Positions 27,226-35,895 of a stretch of DNA of 64,000 nt are shown here, in pieces. Source of the DNA: Streptomyces spongiicola. GTDB taxonomy: Bacteria; Actinomycetota; Actinomycetes; Streptomycetales; Streptomycetaceae. The first letter of the stretch is position 1, and each line of letters starts with the position of its first letter. The stretch is taken from assembly GCF_003122365.1 (NCBI RefSeq), contig NZ_CP029254.1:1813001-1877000 (forward strand). The letters are read 5' to 3'. The position numbers and the translations under genes were made by a program. The notes below the pieces were generated by a model, which was not told the DNA's origin, searched no databases, and saw only the letters and a program-made list of their open reading frames with translations.

Positions 27226-27911
27226 CGCGGCGCCCCGGTGGCGGCCGCCACCGGAGATGGCTGTGGGTGTCCCTGGTGGCGGCCCTGCTGCTCGTCGCGC
27301 TGCCGGCCGCCGACCGTGTCTGCGCGGCTCTCGCCGAGAAGCGGATCGCGGAGCGGATCGCCGCACGTCAGCATGAGCTGTCCGGCACCCCGCAGGTGAC
27401 CGTCGGCGGCTTCCCCTTCCTGCTGGGCGCGGCCCGCGGAGCGTTTCCGACTGTGGAGGTGCGGGCGGACGCCACGACCAAGGAGGGCCGGCGGGTGCGG
27501 GCGACGGTGGAACTGCGCGATGTCGCCCAGCGGGACGGCGGGTACGAGGCGGCGTCCGCCGACGCCGGCTTCACGGCACCGTTCGACTCCCTGGGTGAGG
27601 GACTCGGGGCAGGCGCCACGCTCTCGGCGGACGGAGCCGGTCGGCTGCGTGTGGAGACCGGGATCCTGGGCCTCCCCCTGACCGTCGTGGCCGAGCCGCG
27701 GCTGACCGGGCGCACGATCTCCCTGGTGCCGGTCGCGGCCTCGTTCGCTGGCCGGCCGGTCGATCCCGCCGGCCCCCGGATCTCGGCGGCCTTCGCCGAC
27801 AGGAAGGTCGTCGTACCGGAACTGCCCGCCGGCCTCACCCCGACCCGCGTCTCTGTCGACGACGCGGGGGTGACGCTCCACGCCCGGGGCGACGACGTCC
27901 GGCTGACATGA
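27222..27911 (+). CDS. DUF2993 (LmeA-like) lipid-binding-type secreted protein
   Basis: A 229-residue protein with an N-terminal membrane segment (WLWVSLVAALLLVALPAAD) and a DUF2993 domain: HELSGTPQVTVGGFPFLLGAARGAF, DATTKEGRRVRATVELRDV. Mycobacterial LmeA of this family binds phospholipids and aids lipid maturation in the periplasm. The ATG overlaps the MMPL stop (ATGA), so the two are translated together and may act on the same lipid. Confidence 0.85.
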   Translation: MTRRPGGGRHRRWLWVSLVAALLLVALPAADRVCAALAEKRIAERIAARQHELSGTPQVTVGGFPFLLGAARGAFPTVEVRADATTKEGRRVRATVELRDVAQRDGGYEAASADAGFTAPFDSLGEGLGAGATLSADGAGRLRVETGILGLPLTVVAEPRLTGRTISLVPVAASFAGRPVDPAGPRISAAFADRKVVVPELPAGLTPTRVSVDDAGVTLHARGDDVRLT

Positions 27912-27961
27912 GCCTGCACCGGAGCGCCGGCCGGCAGCCGACCGGCCGGTCTGCGCTCCTC

Positions 27962-28000
27962 GGTGTGCACGGGGGCCGTTGGCCGGCCCCCGTGCACACC
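27962..28000 (+). terminator. Terminator hairpin after DUF2993 gene
   Basis: GGTGTGCACGGGGGCCG pairs with CGGCCCCCGTGCACACC with a short loop, 50 bp after the stop codon. No T run follows, as is usual in Streptomyces. Confidence 0.75.
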
Positions 28001-28182
28001 GTCCATGCCATCCGCACCCGCACCACCCGCACCAGACACCACGTGCCGGACACACGGCCCGGACACCCCGCGGTCACCGGGACATCTGCGGTCACCGTTA
28101 CATCTGCGGGGCGCGGCGGCCGGGGATGCGCCCGCGACGACCCGATGACGGGTGCGGAAGGAGGAAGGGGCATCCCGCGTCC

Positions 28183-28224
28183 CGTCCTCCGCACGTCGCT
28201 GGTCTGAGTGACGTGCGGAGGACG
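28183..28224. terminator. Hairpin before the end of the APC permease gene
   Basis: CGTCCTCCGCACGTC and GACGTGCGGAGGACG form a perfect 15-bp stem with a 12-nt loop directly after the permease stop on the minus strand. It likely terminates that gene. Confidence 0.8.
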
Positions 28225-28227
28225 GAG

Positions 28228-29667
28228 CTAGCCCGCGGCGTCCACGCGGTCGGGGGTGCTCCGGCCGAGGCGCGGGTCACGCCTCCTGAGTACGGCCCAG
28301 CCGGCGGCCAGGCCGATGCCCCAGACCGCGCCCACCACCAGGGAGATCCGGGAGTCCCTGTCGTAGGCGATCATGCCCGTGACGACGACCAGGAAGACCA
28401 GGGCGACCCAACTGAGCCTCGCGCCACCGGGCGCGGGGAAGGAGGAGGCGGGCAGCCGGCCCGCCTCGACCGCGCGGCGGTAGCGGATATGGCTGACGAG
28501 GATCACCATCCACGTCCAGATGCCCGCCGCGGTGGCCACGGAGACTACGTAGCCGAACGCCTTCTCCGGGACGACGTAGTTCAGGACCACGCCGATGCCC
28601 ATGAGCGCGACCGAGACGGCGATGCCGACGGCCGGGGTTCTGCGGGCGTTCAGGCGTCCGAAGGACCGGGGCGCCTCACCGTTGGACGCCAGGTCGCGCA
28701 GCATGCGGCCGGTGGAGTACATGCCCGAGTTGCAGGAGGACAACGCGGCCGTCAGGACCACGAAGTTGACGATGCCGGCGGCGAGCGGGATGCCCATCGT
28801 CTCGAAGGCGTGGACGAACGGGCTCTCGCCCGCGGAGAACTCGGTCCACTTCACGACGGAGAGGATCACCGCGAGCGCGCCGACATAGAAGATGATGATG
28901 CGCCAGGGCAGCGTGTTGACGGCCTTGGGGAGTGTCTTCTCGGGGTTCTCGGACTCGCCGGCGGTGACGCCGACGAGTTCGACGGCCAGATAGGCGAACA
29001 TGACGCCCTGGAGGGTCATCAGGCTGGAGCCGATGCCGTTGGGGAAGATCCCGCCGTGTGCCCAGAGGTTGGAGACCGAAGCGGTGTCACCGGCGTCGGA
29101 GAAGCCGAGGGTGAGCACTCCGAGCCCGATCACGATCATGCCGATGATCGCGGTGACCTTGACCATCGAGAACCAGAACTCGACCTCGCCGAAGATCTTC
29201 ACCGAGATCAGGTTGACGCCGAAGAGCACCAGGAGGAACACCAGGGCGCTGACCCACTGCGGCATCCGGGGGAACCAGAAGTGCACGTAGATGGAGGCGG
29301 CGGTGAGTTCCGCCATTCCGGTGACGACCCACATGAGCCAGTACGTCCAGCCGGTGGCGAACCCGAAGAACGGGCCGAGGAACTCGCGGGCGTACTCCGC
29401 GAAGGAGCCCGAGACCGGCCGGTAGAGCAGCAGTTCGCCCAGCGCCCGCATGATGAAGAAGATGACGACGCCCGCCAGGGCGTACATCAGGATGATGCCG
29501 GGCCCGGCCTTGGCGATGTTCGCCCCCGCCCCCATGAAGAGGCCCACGCCGATGGCACCGCCGATGGCGATCATCTGGACCTGGCGGCTGCCGAGCCCGC
29601 GCTCGTAGCCTTCCCGCGAGGTGCCCCCGGCCTCGCCGTCGTGCTTGCCGACCTGCAACGAGGTCAT
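28228..29667 (-). CDS. Amino acid permease (AAT/APC family)
   Basis: A 479-residue membrane transporter with 12 predicted helices. The start GLGSRQVQMIAIGGAIGVGL FM matches the amino acid transporter family that includes AnsP, CycA and GabP. The motif GPG IILMYALAGVVIFFIMRAL follows. The ATG has AAAGG about 10 nt upstream; an ATG seven codons earlier is possible. It precedes an AT-rich promoter region. Substrate probably a neutral or amide amino acid, but not proven. Confidence 0.9.
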   Translation of the reverse strand: MTSLQVGKHDGEAGGTSREGYERGLGSRQVQMIAIGGAIGVGLFMGAGANIAKAGPGIILMYALAGVVIFFIMRALGELLLYRPVSGSFAEYAREFLGPFFGFATGWTYWLMWVVTGMAELTAASIYVHFWFPRMPQWVSALVFLLVLFGVNLISVKIFGEVEFWFSMVKVTAIIGMIVIGLGVLTLGFSDAGDTASVSNLWAHGGIFPNGIGSSLMTLQGVMFAYLAVELVGVTAGESENPEKTLPKAVNTLPWRIIIFYVGALAVILSVVKWTEFSAGESPFVHAFETMGIPLAAGIVNFVVLTAALSSCNSGMYSTGRMLRDLASNGEAPRSFGRLNARRTPAVGIAVSVALMGIGVVLNYVVPEKAFGYVVSVATAAGIWTWMVILVSHIRYRRAVEAGRLPASSFPAPGGARLSWVALVFLVVVTGMIAYDRDSRISLVVGAVWGIGLAAGWAVLRRRDPRLGRSTPDRVDAAG

Positions 29668-30284
29668 GGTTGATGCGCCTTTCTCCATACCGTTCCGCGC
29701 CGTTGTGATGCGGCCGCGGCCCGGTCCTGATCCCCCGGGATGCCGATGGAGTGCCACCGGCGGTCCGCCGGTCCGAACGCCTCCGGGGACATGGGTGGCG
29801 CCCCGGCAGGTCGTGAACATGTATCACGGCGGGAAGCACGTTCGATCATCCAGAATGTGGCGCAACACACAGAAAAAAGCAGACAATCCACCCTTGAAGG
29901 CCGAAATCGAGGTATGCGAGCAAGAAGATTTTGATTCCGATTTGACCGTTTACTGAACGAAGTCCTCGCCCAACGCAGTCCTCACCCAACGCAGTCCTCG
30001 CCGAACGAAGCCCCGACCGAACGAAGCCCGGACGGCGCGCACCGACGCGCCGCCGCGGACGGTGACATCCGCCGTGCGCACCGCGGCACCACCCCGTCCC
30101 CGCAGCACCGCCTTGCGCCGCCCCGCGCCGTCATGAGCCGCGACCGAAACGCGCCCCGCCCGCACGACCAGGACGCCCACGACCAGGACGCCCACGACCA
30201 CGACGCGGCGTCCTCCCGGGATGCCGTGAGAAGCCCCGCCCGGGGCCGTACGGGTGCGGGCCGGACCGGTGCGGGCCGGGCCGG
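29668..30284. other. Promoter region and repeat-bearing gap
   Basis: About 29815-29955 is clearly AT-richer than its surroundings and holds the likely promoter of the APC permease. Then come 15-bp near repeats of the type CCAACGCAGTCCTCG (about 29955-30030), and at about 30164-30205 three copies of a 15-bp unit GACCAGGACGCCCAC. No gene is supported. Confidence 0.65.
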
Positions 30285-30899
30285 CTACGGGGTCAGCGTC
30301 TCGACCAGGGTCTCCTGGAGCACCCCGAGCCAGAGGTAGGCCATGACCATCGGCTTGCGCGGATCGGAGTCCGGCAGCCGGTAGAGGTCTCCGGTCTCGT
30401 CGTCGTCGGTGACCTGGAGCCGGGTGCCGATGGTCAGCCGCAGGTCGTTGAGCGCGCCGAGCCAGCGCAGCGAGTCCTCGGCGGTGAGCTTCAGCACGGC
30501 CCCGCCCTCGCCCGTCACGGTGAGCGCGTCGAGCCCGCGGACGACCGCGAGGACGTCGTCGCGCTTGCGGGCACGCAGCTCGTTCTCCGTGAACCGGCGG
30601 AACTCGGCGGAGAGCGCCCGGAGTTCCTCGTCCTCGCCCTCGGCCCCGTCCGCACCGCGCCCGGCCCCGGGCCTGGCGTACGCGTCGGGGAAGAGCCGTG
30701 CGAGCGCGGGGTCGGACGGCGGCTCGCTCGGCCCCTCCGCGAAGAGCGCGGCGAGCGGGTCCTCGCCCTCGGCGGGCTCGTCACCGGGGCCGATCAGCTC
30801 CAGCAACTGGACGGCGAGCGAGCGGAGGATGGAGATCTCGACCTCGTCGAGCGCGACGGCCGCGCCGCCGCCCGGCAGCGCCTCGAACTGTCCTGCCAT
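30285..30899 (-). CDS. DUF2017 protein
   Basis: A 204-residue soluble protein with a DUF2017 pattern: LDEVEISILRSLAVQLLELI near the N-terminus and RLPDSDPRKPMVMAYLWLGVLQ and LTAEDSLRWLGALNDLRL nearer the C-terminus. An acidic linker sits between. Its start codon overlaps the clpS stop by one base, so the pair is co-translated. A link to Clp proteolysis is suggested by this conserved pairing, but no function is known. Confidence 0.88.
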   Translation of the reverse strand: MAGQFEALPGGGAAVALDEVEISILRSLAVQLLELIGPGDEPAEGEDPLAALFAEGPSEPPSDPALARLFPDAYARPGAGRGADGAEGEDEELRALSAEFRRFTENELRARKRDDVLAVVRGLDALTVTGEGGAVLKLTAEDSLRWLGALNDLRLTIGTRLQVTDDDETGDLYRLPDSDPRKPMVMAYLWLGVLQETLVETLTP

Positions 30900-31210
30900 C
30901 ACTGACGTTCCTGGGAGAGGGTCGCCCACAGCCCGTAGCCGTGCATGGCCTGCACGTCGCGTTCCATTTCCTCGCGGGTCCCGCTGGAGACGACCGCGCG
31001 TCCCTTGTGGTGGACGTCGAGCATCAGCTTGTGGGCCTTGTCCTTGGAGTAGCCGAAGTACGCCTGGAAAACATAGGTGACATAGCTCATCAGATTGACC
31101 GGATCGTTGTGGACGATCGTCACCCAGGGGACGTCGGGTTCGGGAACGGCGAACGTCTCCTCGGCCGACCGGGTCTGCTCGATCTCTAGGGGCACAGTCA
31201 CTCCACCCAT
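30899..31210 (-). CDS. clpS: ATP-dependent Clp protease adaptor ClpS
   Basis: Adaptor that delivers N-degron substrates to ClpC/ClpA. The core is [39 protein letters not shown] and GLWATLSQE, which contains the residues for binding the N-terminal amino acid. The ATG used gives 103 residues. A GTG seven codons downstream has a better spaced GGTGGA site and may be the true start. It is divergent from pncB across 91 bp. Confidence 0.93.
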   Translation of the reverse strand: MGGVTVPLEIEQTRSAEETFAVPEPDVPWVTIVHNDPVNLMSYVTYVFQAYFGYSKDKAHKLMLDVHHKGRAVVSSGTREEMERDVQAMHGYGLWATLSQERQ

Positions 31211-31264
31211 GCTGCCACCCGAGGGACCCGGTCGCACAAACGCCCCGGCCGATACGACGACATC

Positions 31265-31279
31265 TCGTCACTCTGACGA
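31265..31279. promoter_or_regulatory. Inverted repeat in the clpS-pncB promoter region
   Basis: TCGTCA-CTC-TGACGA is a perfect 6-3-6 inverted repeat in the 91-bp divergent region. It lies just upstream of TAGCAT (31289-31294), the likely -10 of pncB, and could be an operator. No regulator can be named. Confidence 0.5.
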
Positions 31280-31301
31280 AATCTGGGCTAGCATCGCACA
31301 T

Positions 31302-32633
31302 ATGAACACTGCGGATCTGGGTCTGCCGGTCTCCGTGCCGTCGACCGCGCTCTTCACCGACCAGTACGAGTTCACGATGCTGCAGGCGGCGCTGAAGGCG
31401 GGCACCGCGGACCGCCGCTCGGTCTTCGAGGTCTTCACCCGGCGGCTGCCCGAGGGCCGCCGCTACGGCGTGGTCGCCGGCACCGGGCGCGTCCTGGACG
31501 CCGTGGACAACTTCCGCTTCGACGAGGACGTGCTCGGCTTCCTGCGGGACGGCGGCATCGTGGACGAGCCGACGATCCAGTGGCTGTCCGACTACCGCTT
31601 CGGCGGTGACATCCACGGCTACCCGGAGGGCGAGGTCTACTTCCCCGGCTCGCCGATCATGCGCGTGGAGGGCTCCTTCGCGGAGTGCGTGCTGCTGGAG
31701 ACCGTGATCCTCTCGGTGCTGAACCACGACTCGGCGATCGCGGCCGCCGCCTCCCGGATGTCGGCCGCCGCAGGTGACCGTCGGCTCATCGAGATGGGCG
31801 CCCGGCGCACCCACGAGCTCGCCGCCGTCGCCTCCGCACGCGCGGCGTACATCGGGGGCTTCCACTCCACCTCCGACCTCGCCGCGGGCTTCCGCTACGG
31901 CATCCCCACGGTGGGCACCAGCGCGCACGCGTTCACCCTTCTGCACGACACCGAGCGGGACGCCTTCCGCGCCCAGGTCGACTCGCTCGGGCGCGGGACG
32001 ACCCTGCTCGTGGACACCTACGACGTCGGCGAGGCCGTGGTGGCGGCCGTGGAGATCGCCGGCACCGGCCTCGGGGCCGTCCGGATCGACTCGGGGGACC
32101 TGCTGATGGTGGCCCACCGGGTGCGCCGGCAGCTCGACGACCTCGGCGCCCGGGACACGAAGATCGTCGTGACGTCCGATCTGGACGAGTACGCGATCGC
32201 CTCCCTGGCCGCCGCGCCCGTGGACGCCTACGGTGTGGGTACGCAGCTGGTCACCGGCAGCGGCCATCCCACCTGCTCCATGGTCTACAAGCTGGTCGCC
32301 CGGGCCGGGTCCGCCGATCCGGGCGCCCCGCTGGTGCCGGTGGCGAAGAAGTCGGCGGGCGGGAAGCTGTCCGTCGGCGGGCGCAAGTGGGCGGCCCGCA
32401 GGCGGGACGAGCACGGCGTCGCCGAGGCCGAGGTGCTCGGCACCGGACCGGTCCCGGAGCCGCTGGTCGACCGGCAGCTGCTGACGGAGCTGGTCAAGGG
32501 AGGTGAGGTCGTCGCCCGTGAGTCACTGGACACGGCACGCGAGCGGCACACCGCGGCCCGCGCCGCGCTGCCGATCTCCGCGACCCAGCTGTCCCGCGGT
32601 GAACCGGTGATCCCCACGGAGTACCTCGTGTGA
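31302..32633 (+). CDS. pncB: Nicotinate phosphoribosyltransferase
   Basis: Makes nicotinate mononucleotide from nicotinate and PRPP for NAD salvage. The 443-residue protein starts with FTDQYEFTMLQAALKAGTADRRSVFEVF. The His expected to be phosphorylated lies in the GTSAHAFTLL motif, and RIDSGDL and VTSDLDEY mark the PRPP-binding barrel. TAGCAT ends 7 bp before the ATG and no ribosome binding site is visible, so the mRNA may be leaderless. pncA follows 188 bp downstream. Confidence 0.95.
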   Translation: MNTADLGLPVSVPSTALFTDQYEFTMLQAALKAGTADRRSVFEVFTRRLPEGRRYGVVAGTGRVLDAVDNFRFDEDVLGFLRDGGIVDEPTIQWLSDYRFGGDIHGYPEGEVYFPGSPIMRVEGSFAECVLLETVILSVLNHDSAIAAAASRMSAAAGDRRLIEMGARRTHELAAVASARAAYIGGFHSTSDLAAGFRYGIPTVGTSAHAFTLLHDTERDAFRAQVDSLGRGTTLLVDTYDVGEAVVAAVEIAGTGLGAVRIDSGDLLMVAHRVRRQLDDLGARDTKIVVTSDLDEYAIASLAAAPVDAYGVGTQLVTGSGHPTCSMVYKLVARAGSADPGAPLVPVAKKSAGGKLSVGGRKWAARRRDEHGVAEAEVLGTGPVPEPLVDRQLLTELVKGGEVVARESLDTARERHTAARAALPISATQLSRGEPVIPTEYLV

Positions 32634-32821
32634 GCCCGCCGAACACCGGGTGACCCGGGGCACGAGGGCACCGCCGCTAGCAGGCGAAGGCACTCTCCCG
32701 CAAGGCGGTCGAAGTCTCTACCCTCGGAACGTCGCCGCCCCACCGCCCTGCACCGCCCTGCACCGCCCCGGACCGCAACCCGCCGCCACCCGCCCGCCGC
32801 ACCCACCGAAGGACACCCGCC

Positions 32822-33406
32822 ATGCACCGCGCATTGATCGTCGTCGACGTTCAGAACGACTTCTGCGAGGGGGGCAGCCTCGCGGTGTCCGGGGGCGCGG
32901 ACGTCGCCGCCGCCATCACCGACTACATCGGCGAGGCCCAGCCCGGATACAGCCATGTGGTGGCCACCCGGGACCACCACATCGACCCCGGGGACCACTT
33001 CTCGGAGCAGCCGGACTACGTGGACTCATGGCCGGCCCACTGCGTCGCCGGGACCGAGGGCGTGGGCTTCCACCCGAACTTCGCGCCCGCGGTCGCCTGC
33101 GGCTCGATCGACGCGGTCTTCGACAAGGGCGCCCACGAGGCCGCGTACAGCGGCTTCGAGGGCACCGACGAGAACGGCACGTCCCTGGCGGAGTGGCTGC
33201 GCTCCCACGATGTGACCGAGGTCGACATCGTGGGCATCGCCACCGACCACTGTGTGCGCGCCACCTCGCTGGACGCCGTCCGCGAGGGTTTCCGCACCCA
33301 TGTGCTCCTCGACCTGACCGCCGGAGTCTCGAAGGAGACGACCGACCGGGCCCTGGAGGAGATGCGGCAGGCGGGCGTGGACCTCTCCGGCAAGCCGGTC
33401 CTCTGA
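32822..33406 (+). CDS. pncA: Nicotinamidase
   Basis: Hydrolyses nicotinamide to nicotinate, feeding pncB. The 194-residue protein of the isochorismatase fold has Asp9 in IVVDVQNDFCEGGSL, the catalytic Lys in VFDKGAHE and the nucleophile Cys in ATDHCVRATSLDA. Metal ligands are in RDHHIDPGDHFS. The gene follows pncB on the same strand after a 188-bp gap of C-rich repeats. Confidence 0.94.
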   Translation: MHRALIVVDVQNDFCEGGSLAVSGGADVAAAITDYIGEAQPGYSHVVATRDHHIDPGDHFSEQPDYVDSWPAHCVAGTEGVGFHPNFAPAVACGSIDAVFDKGAHEAAYSGFEGTDENGTSLAEWLRSHDVTEVDIVGIATDHCVRATSLDAVREGFRTHVLLDLTAGVSKETTDRALEEMRQAGVDLSGKPVL

Positions 33407-33414
33407 CGCGGCCG

Positions 33415-33442
33415 CCGGAAGCCACCACAGGCGGCTTCCCGG
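33415..33442 (+). terminator. Hairpin after pncA
   Basis: GGAAGCC and GGCTTCC flank a short loop about 10 bp after the stop. A second inverted repeat CCCGCGGAGG/CCTCCGCGGG lies near 33575-33610 in the same gap (33407-33714), which holds no gene. Confidence 0.65.
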
Positions 33443-33714
33443 GTTCCGGTGCCCGGGCGCACCGCAGCACCGCAGCACCGCAGCACCCGGGCGCCGCGGG
33501 CGCGCGGCGCCCGGCCTGCGGCGCACCGCCCCAGGCTCCCCCGGGAGCGGGTCCGCCACCCGTGCCCCGTCGCCCGCGGAGGGCGGGCGGGCCGGCCCTC
33601 CTCCGCGGGCGACGGCGGGAACACCGTCCGCTCGGAAGGCGGGCACCTGGGCCGGCCCCCGAGAACCACGTGGCGTGTGGCGTGTGGGTCCTGGGCACCC
33701 GGGGCCCGCGGGCG

Positions 33715-34029
33715 CTACCCCCCGCCCGCCGGCCGCAGCAGGGCGCGGATGGGATGCCACAGCTCCTGGGAGCGCGGCTCCTGGGTGCGCCAGAGCAGAC
33801 CCTCCGGATGGTGCAGCACCGCCGTGATCTCGTCCGGCGTCGGTGGCTCCGCGTTGCCGCGCAGATACACCGCCCGCAGCCCCAGGTTCCGCAGTCGGGT
33901 GAGAGCGCGAGCACGGTTCGCCGCATGCACCAGCACCCGCACCGTGCGGCCGCCGCCTGCCGGGTCGGGCAGTCCTATCGCGACCACGACGCTGCCTCCT
34001 GGCAGCTTGCAGAAACCTCCGCCGGGCAC
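33715..34029 (-). CDS. Small conserved-looking protein of unknown function
   Basis: A 104-residue protein starting at a GTG with GGGGGAG about 9 nt upstream. After a short Gly-rich start it has a beta-rich region (VVVAIGLPD, TVRVLVHAANRARALTRLRNLG) that looks like a small alpha/beta domain, then PPTPDEITAVLHHPEGLLWR and a Pro/Gly end. No membrane segments. I do not recognise a family with confidence. Codon use is normal, with G or C in almost every third position, so it is probably real. Confidence 0.7.
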   Translation of the reverse strand: MPGGGFCKLPGGSVVVAIGLPDPAGGGRTVRVLVHAANRARALTRLRNLGLRAVYLRGNAEPPTPDEITAVLHHPEGLLWRTQEPRSQELWHPIRALLRPAGGG

Positions 34030-34617
34030 GCCGCACCACTCCCCCGTGAGCTAGCTGTCAATAAGAGTGTCATCAGACGCACCTAAACACGATCGGCCGC
34101 CACCCGCTAGAGGGCAACCCTCTCCCCCGCTCTGACCTGCTGTTTTACCCGCAGAGCAGTGAGACTCCCCCTCTTCCGACATCACCGCACGGCGTCTCGT
34201 CCGCCCGCTTCTTCATTTCGCCGTCAACAAAAGGACGCCGTGCCCCAACGGCATCCCGCCGCTGCCGGGCCGCCGTGCGGGACCTGCCGGGCGCGGACGG
34301 GACACGGCGGCCGCGGAAGCCGGTCGCCGCCGCCCCGGCTCGGGACTCGGCAGGGGGATCCCGCTAGTTCGCCCGCGCAGCCGGAAGCCCGGCGACCCGC
34401 GACCCGCGACCGACGACCGGCGACCGACGACCGACGACCGACGGTAGGCAGTAGGCACGGACGCCGGCAGTCGGCAGTCGGCAGTCGGCAGTCGGCAGTC
34501 GGCAGTCGGCAGTCGGCAGTCGGCGGGAGAGTCGGACCTGCGCGTCTCACGCAAGCCCGGTCCGGCACACGGGGGACGTGGGTGCCGGACCGGAGTTCCT
34601 GGTGTTCCGCGTTGCCG
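34030..34617. other. Long gap with hairpins and heptamer arrays
   Basis: The left part, near 34040-34160, is AT-richer and has inverted repeats AGAGGG-CAA-CCCTCT and GCTCTG...CAGAGC. The right part holds two abutting heptamer arrays (see the repeat entry). This gap marks the left border of the accessory island. Confidence 0.65.
34392..34521. repeat. Two heptamer arrays: (GCGACCC/ACGACCG)n then (GGCAGTC)8
   Basis: A degenerate 7-bp array of GCGACCC and ACGACCG units runs from about 34392 to 34443. After 22 bp with the related TAGGCAG unit, eight perfect GGCAGTC copies run from 34466 to 34521. Both have a 7-bp period. Confidence 0.9.
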
Positions 34618-35835
34618 TCAGGGCGTGGTCGTCTCCATACCGGGGCGCTTGGCGGGGAAGCCGTGAGCACGGGCGCCGGTCACCACCAGCAGGACGGGCC
34701 CGAGCAGGATCAGCACACTCCACGGGAAGGAGTCGGGGCCGAGGGCGCCGAGCAGGATGCCGCCGACCGCACCGCCGCCCGCCATGAATGAGTTCCACGT
34801 GGTGACCAGCAGGGCCTGCCCCCGGTCGCCGCCCGCGTCGGTGACGGCGGTCTGCAGCAGGGTGGCCATACCGCCCCAGCCCAGGCCCCACAGCACCATC
34901 GCGACATAGACCGCGGCACCGATGTCCGCCAGGATCGCGAGCAGGCCGGCGGCCACCAGGAACAGCACGGCGCTGCCGAGGGTCAGACTCCGCAACCGGC
35001 GGTCGACGAGCGCGCCGGTGATGAAGATGCTCACCATCGAGGCGAGGCCGAAGACCAGCAGCACGATGTCGCGGGAACCGCCCATGTCGTGCTCGTCGAG
35101 GAAGGTGGCGATGTAGGTGTACAGGATGTTGTGGGCCAGCACGTACGCGGCCACCACGAACAGCACCGAGACCACGCCGGGCAGCTTCAGCGCCCCCAGG
35201 ATCGACGCCCGCTTCCCGGGCTGCTGCCCGGGGTGGTCCGGTACCGAGGCGGAGATCCAGGCGAGCAGCAGCACGGAGACCAGGGCCACCAGACCGAAGG
35301 TCAGCCGCCAGCCGAAGACCTTGCCCAGGAAGGTGCCCACGGGGATGCCCAGGGAGAGTGCCAGCGGGATACCGGCCATGGTGATCGCGATGGCCCGGCC
35401 CGCCAGGTGCGGGGGTGCCAGCCGGCGCGCGTATCCGACGAGTTCGGCCCACACCACGGCCGCGGCCACACCGGCGGCCAGTCGGAAGACCATCGTCAGG
35501 GCGTAGTTGGAGGACATGGCGGTGACGACGTTGGCGACGGCGAACGTCGTGACCGCGATCAGCAGCAGCCTCTTGCGCCGCCAGGTCGCCGTCGCCATGG
35601 ACATGGGGATCGCCGAGAGTCCCGTGGCGATCGCGTAGATCGTCAGTGTCTGGCCGGCGGCGGACTCGCTGACGGAGAGGTCGCGGGCCATCTCCGGCAG
35701 GACGCCGGCGGGCAGGGCCTCGGTGAGGATGCCTATGAAGGCCGCCGTGCACAGGGCCAGCAGCGGCGACATGGGCAGCTTGCCGCCCTGGGCTGACGGT
35801 GTGTCAGTCTGCGATTCTGTATGGGACGTTGTCAT
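34618..35835 (-). CDS. MFS exporter (DHA1 family)
   Basis: A 405-residue 12-helix transporter of the sugar-efflux/multidrug branch (opening ALCTAAFIGILTEALPAGVLPEMA, then an R-x-x-x-R-K-R loop after helix 2). The motif C-like LALSLGIPVGTFLGKVFGWR supports a drug:proton antiporter. GAAGGA is 8 nt before the ATG. It is divergent from a MerR regulator, which likely controls it. As the flanking transporter of the carrier-protein cluster it may export that product or another drug. Confidence 0.92.
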   Translation of the reverse strand: MTTSHTESQTDTPSAQGGKLPMSPLLALCTAAFIGILTEALPAGVLPEMARDLSVSESAAGQTLTIYAIATGLSAIPMSMATATWRRKRLLLIAVTTFAVANVVTAMSSNYALTMVFRLAAGVAAAVVWAELVGYARRLAPPHLAGRAIAITMAGIPLALSLGIPVGTFLGKVFGWRLTFGLVALVSVLLLAWISASVPDHPGQQPGKRASILGALKLPGVVSVLFVVAAYVLAHNILYTYIATFLDEHDMGGSRDIVLLVFGLASMVSIFITGALVDRRLRSLTLGSAVLFLVAAGLLAILADIGAAVYVAMVLWGLGWGGMATLLQTAVTDAGGDRGQALLVTTWNSFMAGGGAVGGILLGALGPDSFPWSVLILLGPVLLVVTGARAHGFPAKRPGMETTTP

Positions 35836-35854
35836 GCCTGTTATCCTTCAACCC

Positions 35855-35868
35855 TCACATGTATGTGA
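35855..35868. promoter_or_regulatory. Palindrome between MFS and MerR genes
   Basis: TCACATGTATGTGA is a 14-bp palindrome (one central mismatch pair) next to TTGACA (minus strand, 35870-35875), the spacer-type position MerR proteins use. Likely the operator for the adjacent MerR regulator; binding is inferred. Confidence 0.68.
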
Positions 35869-35895
35869 ATGTCAAGTCGCTATGGGGTGAGTCAT

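Noticed and set aside
29621..29956. Small ORF in the AT-rich segment before the APC permease
   Set aside because: No ribosome binding site, no family match and it runs through the likely promoter. GC content in the third codon position is unlike the neighbouring genes.
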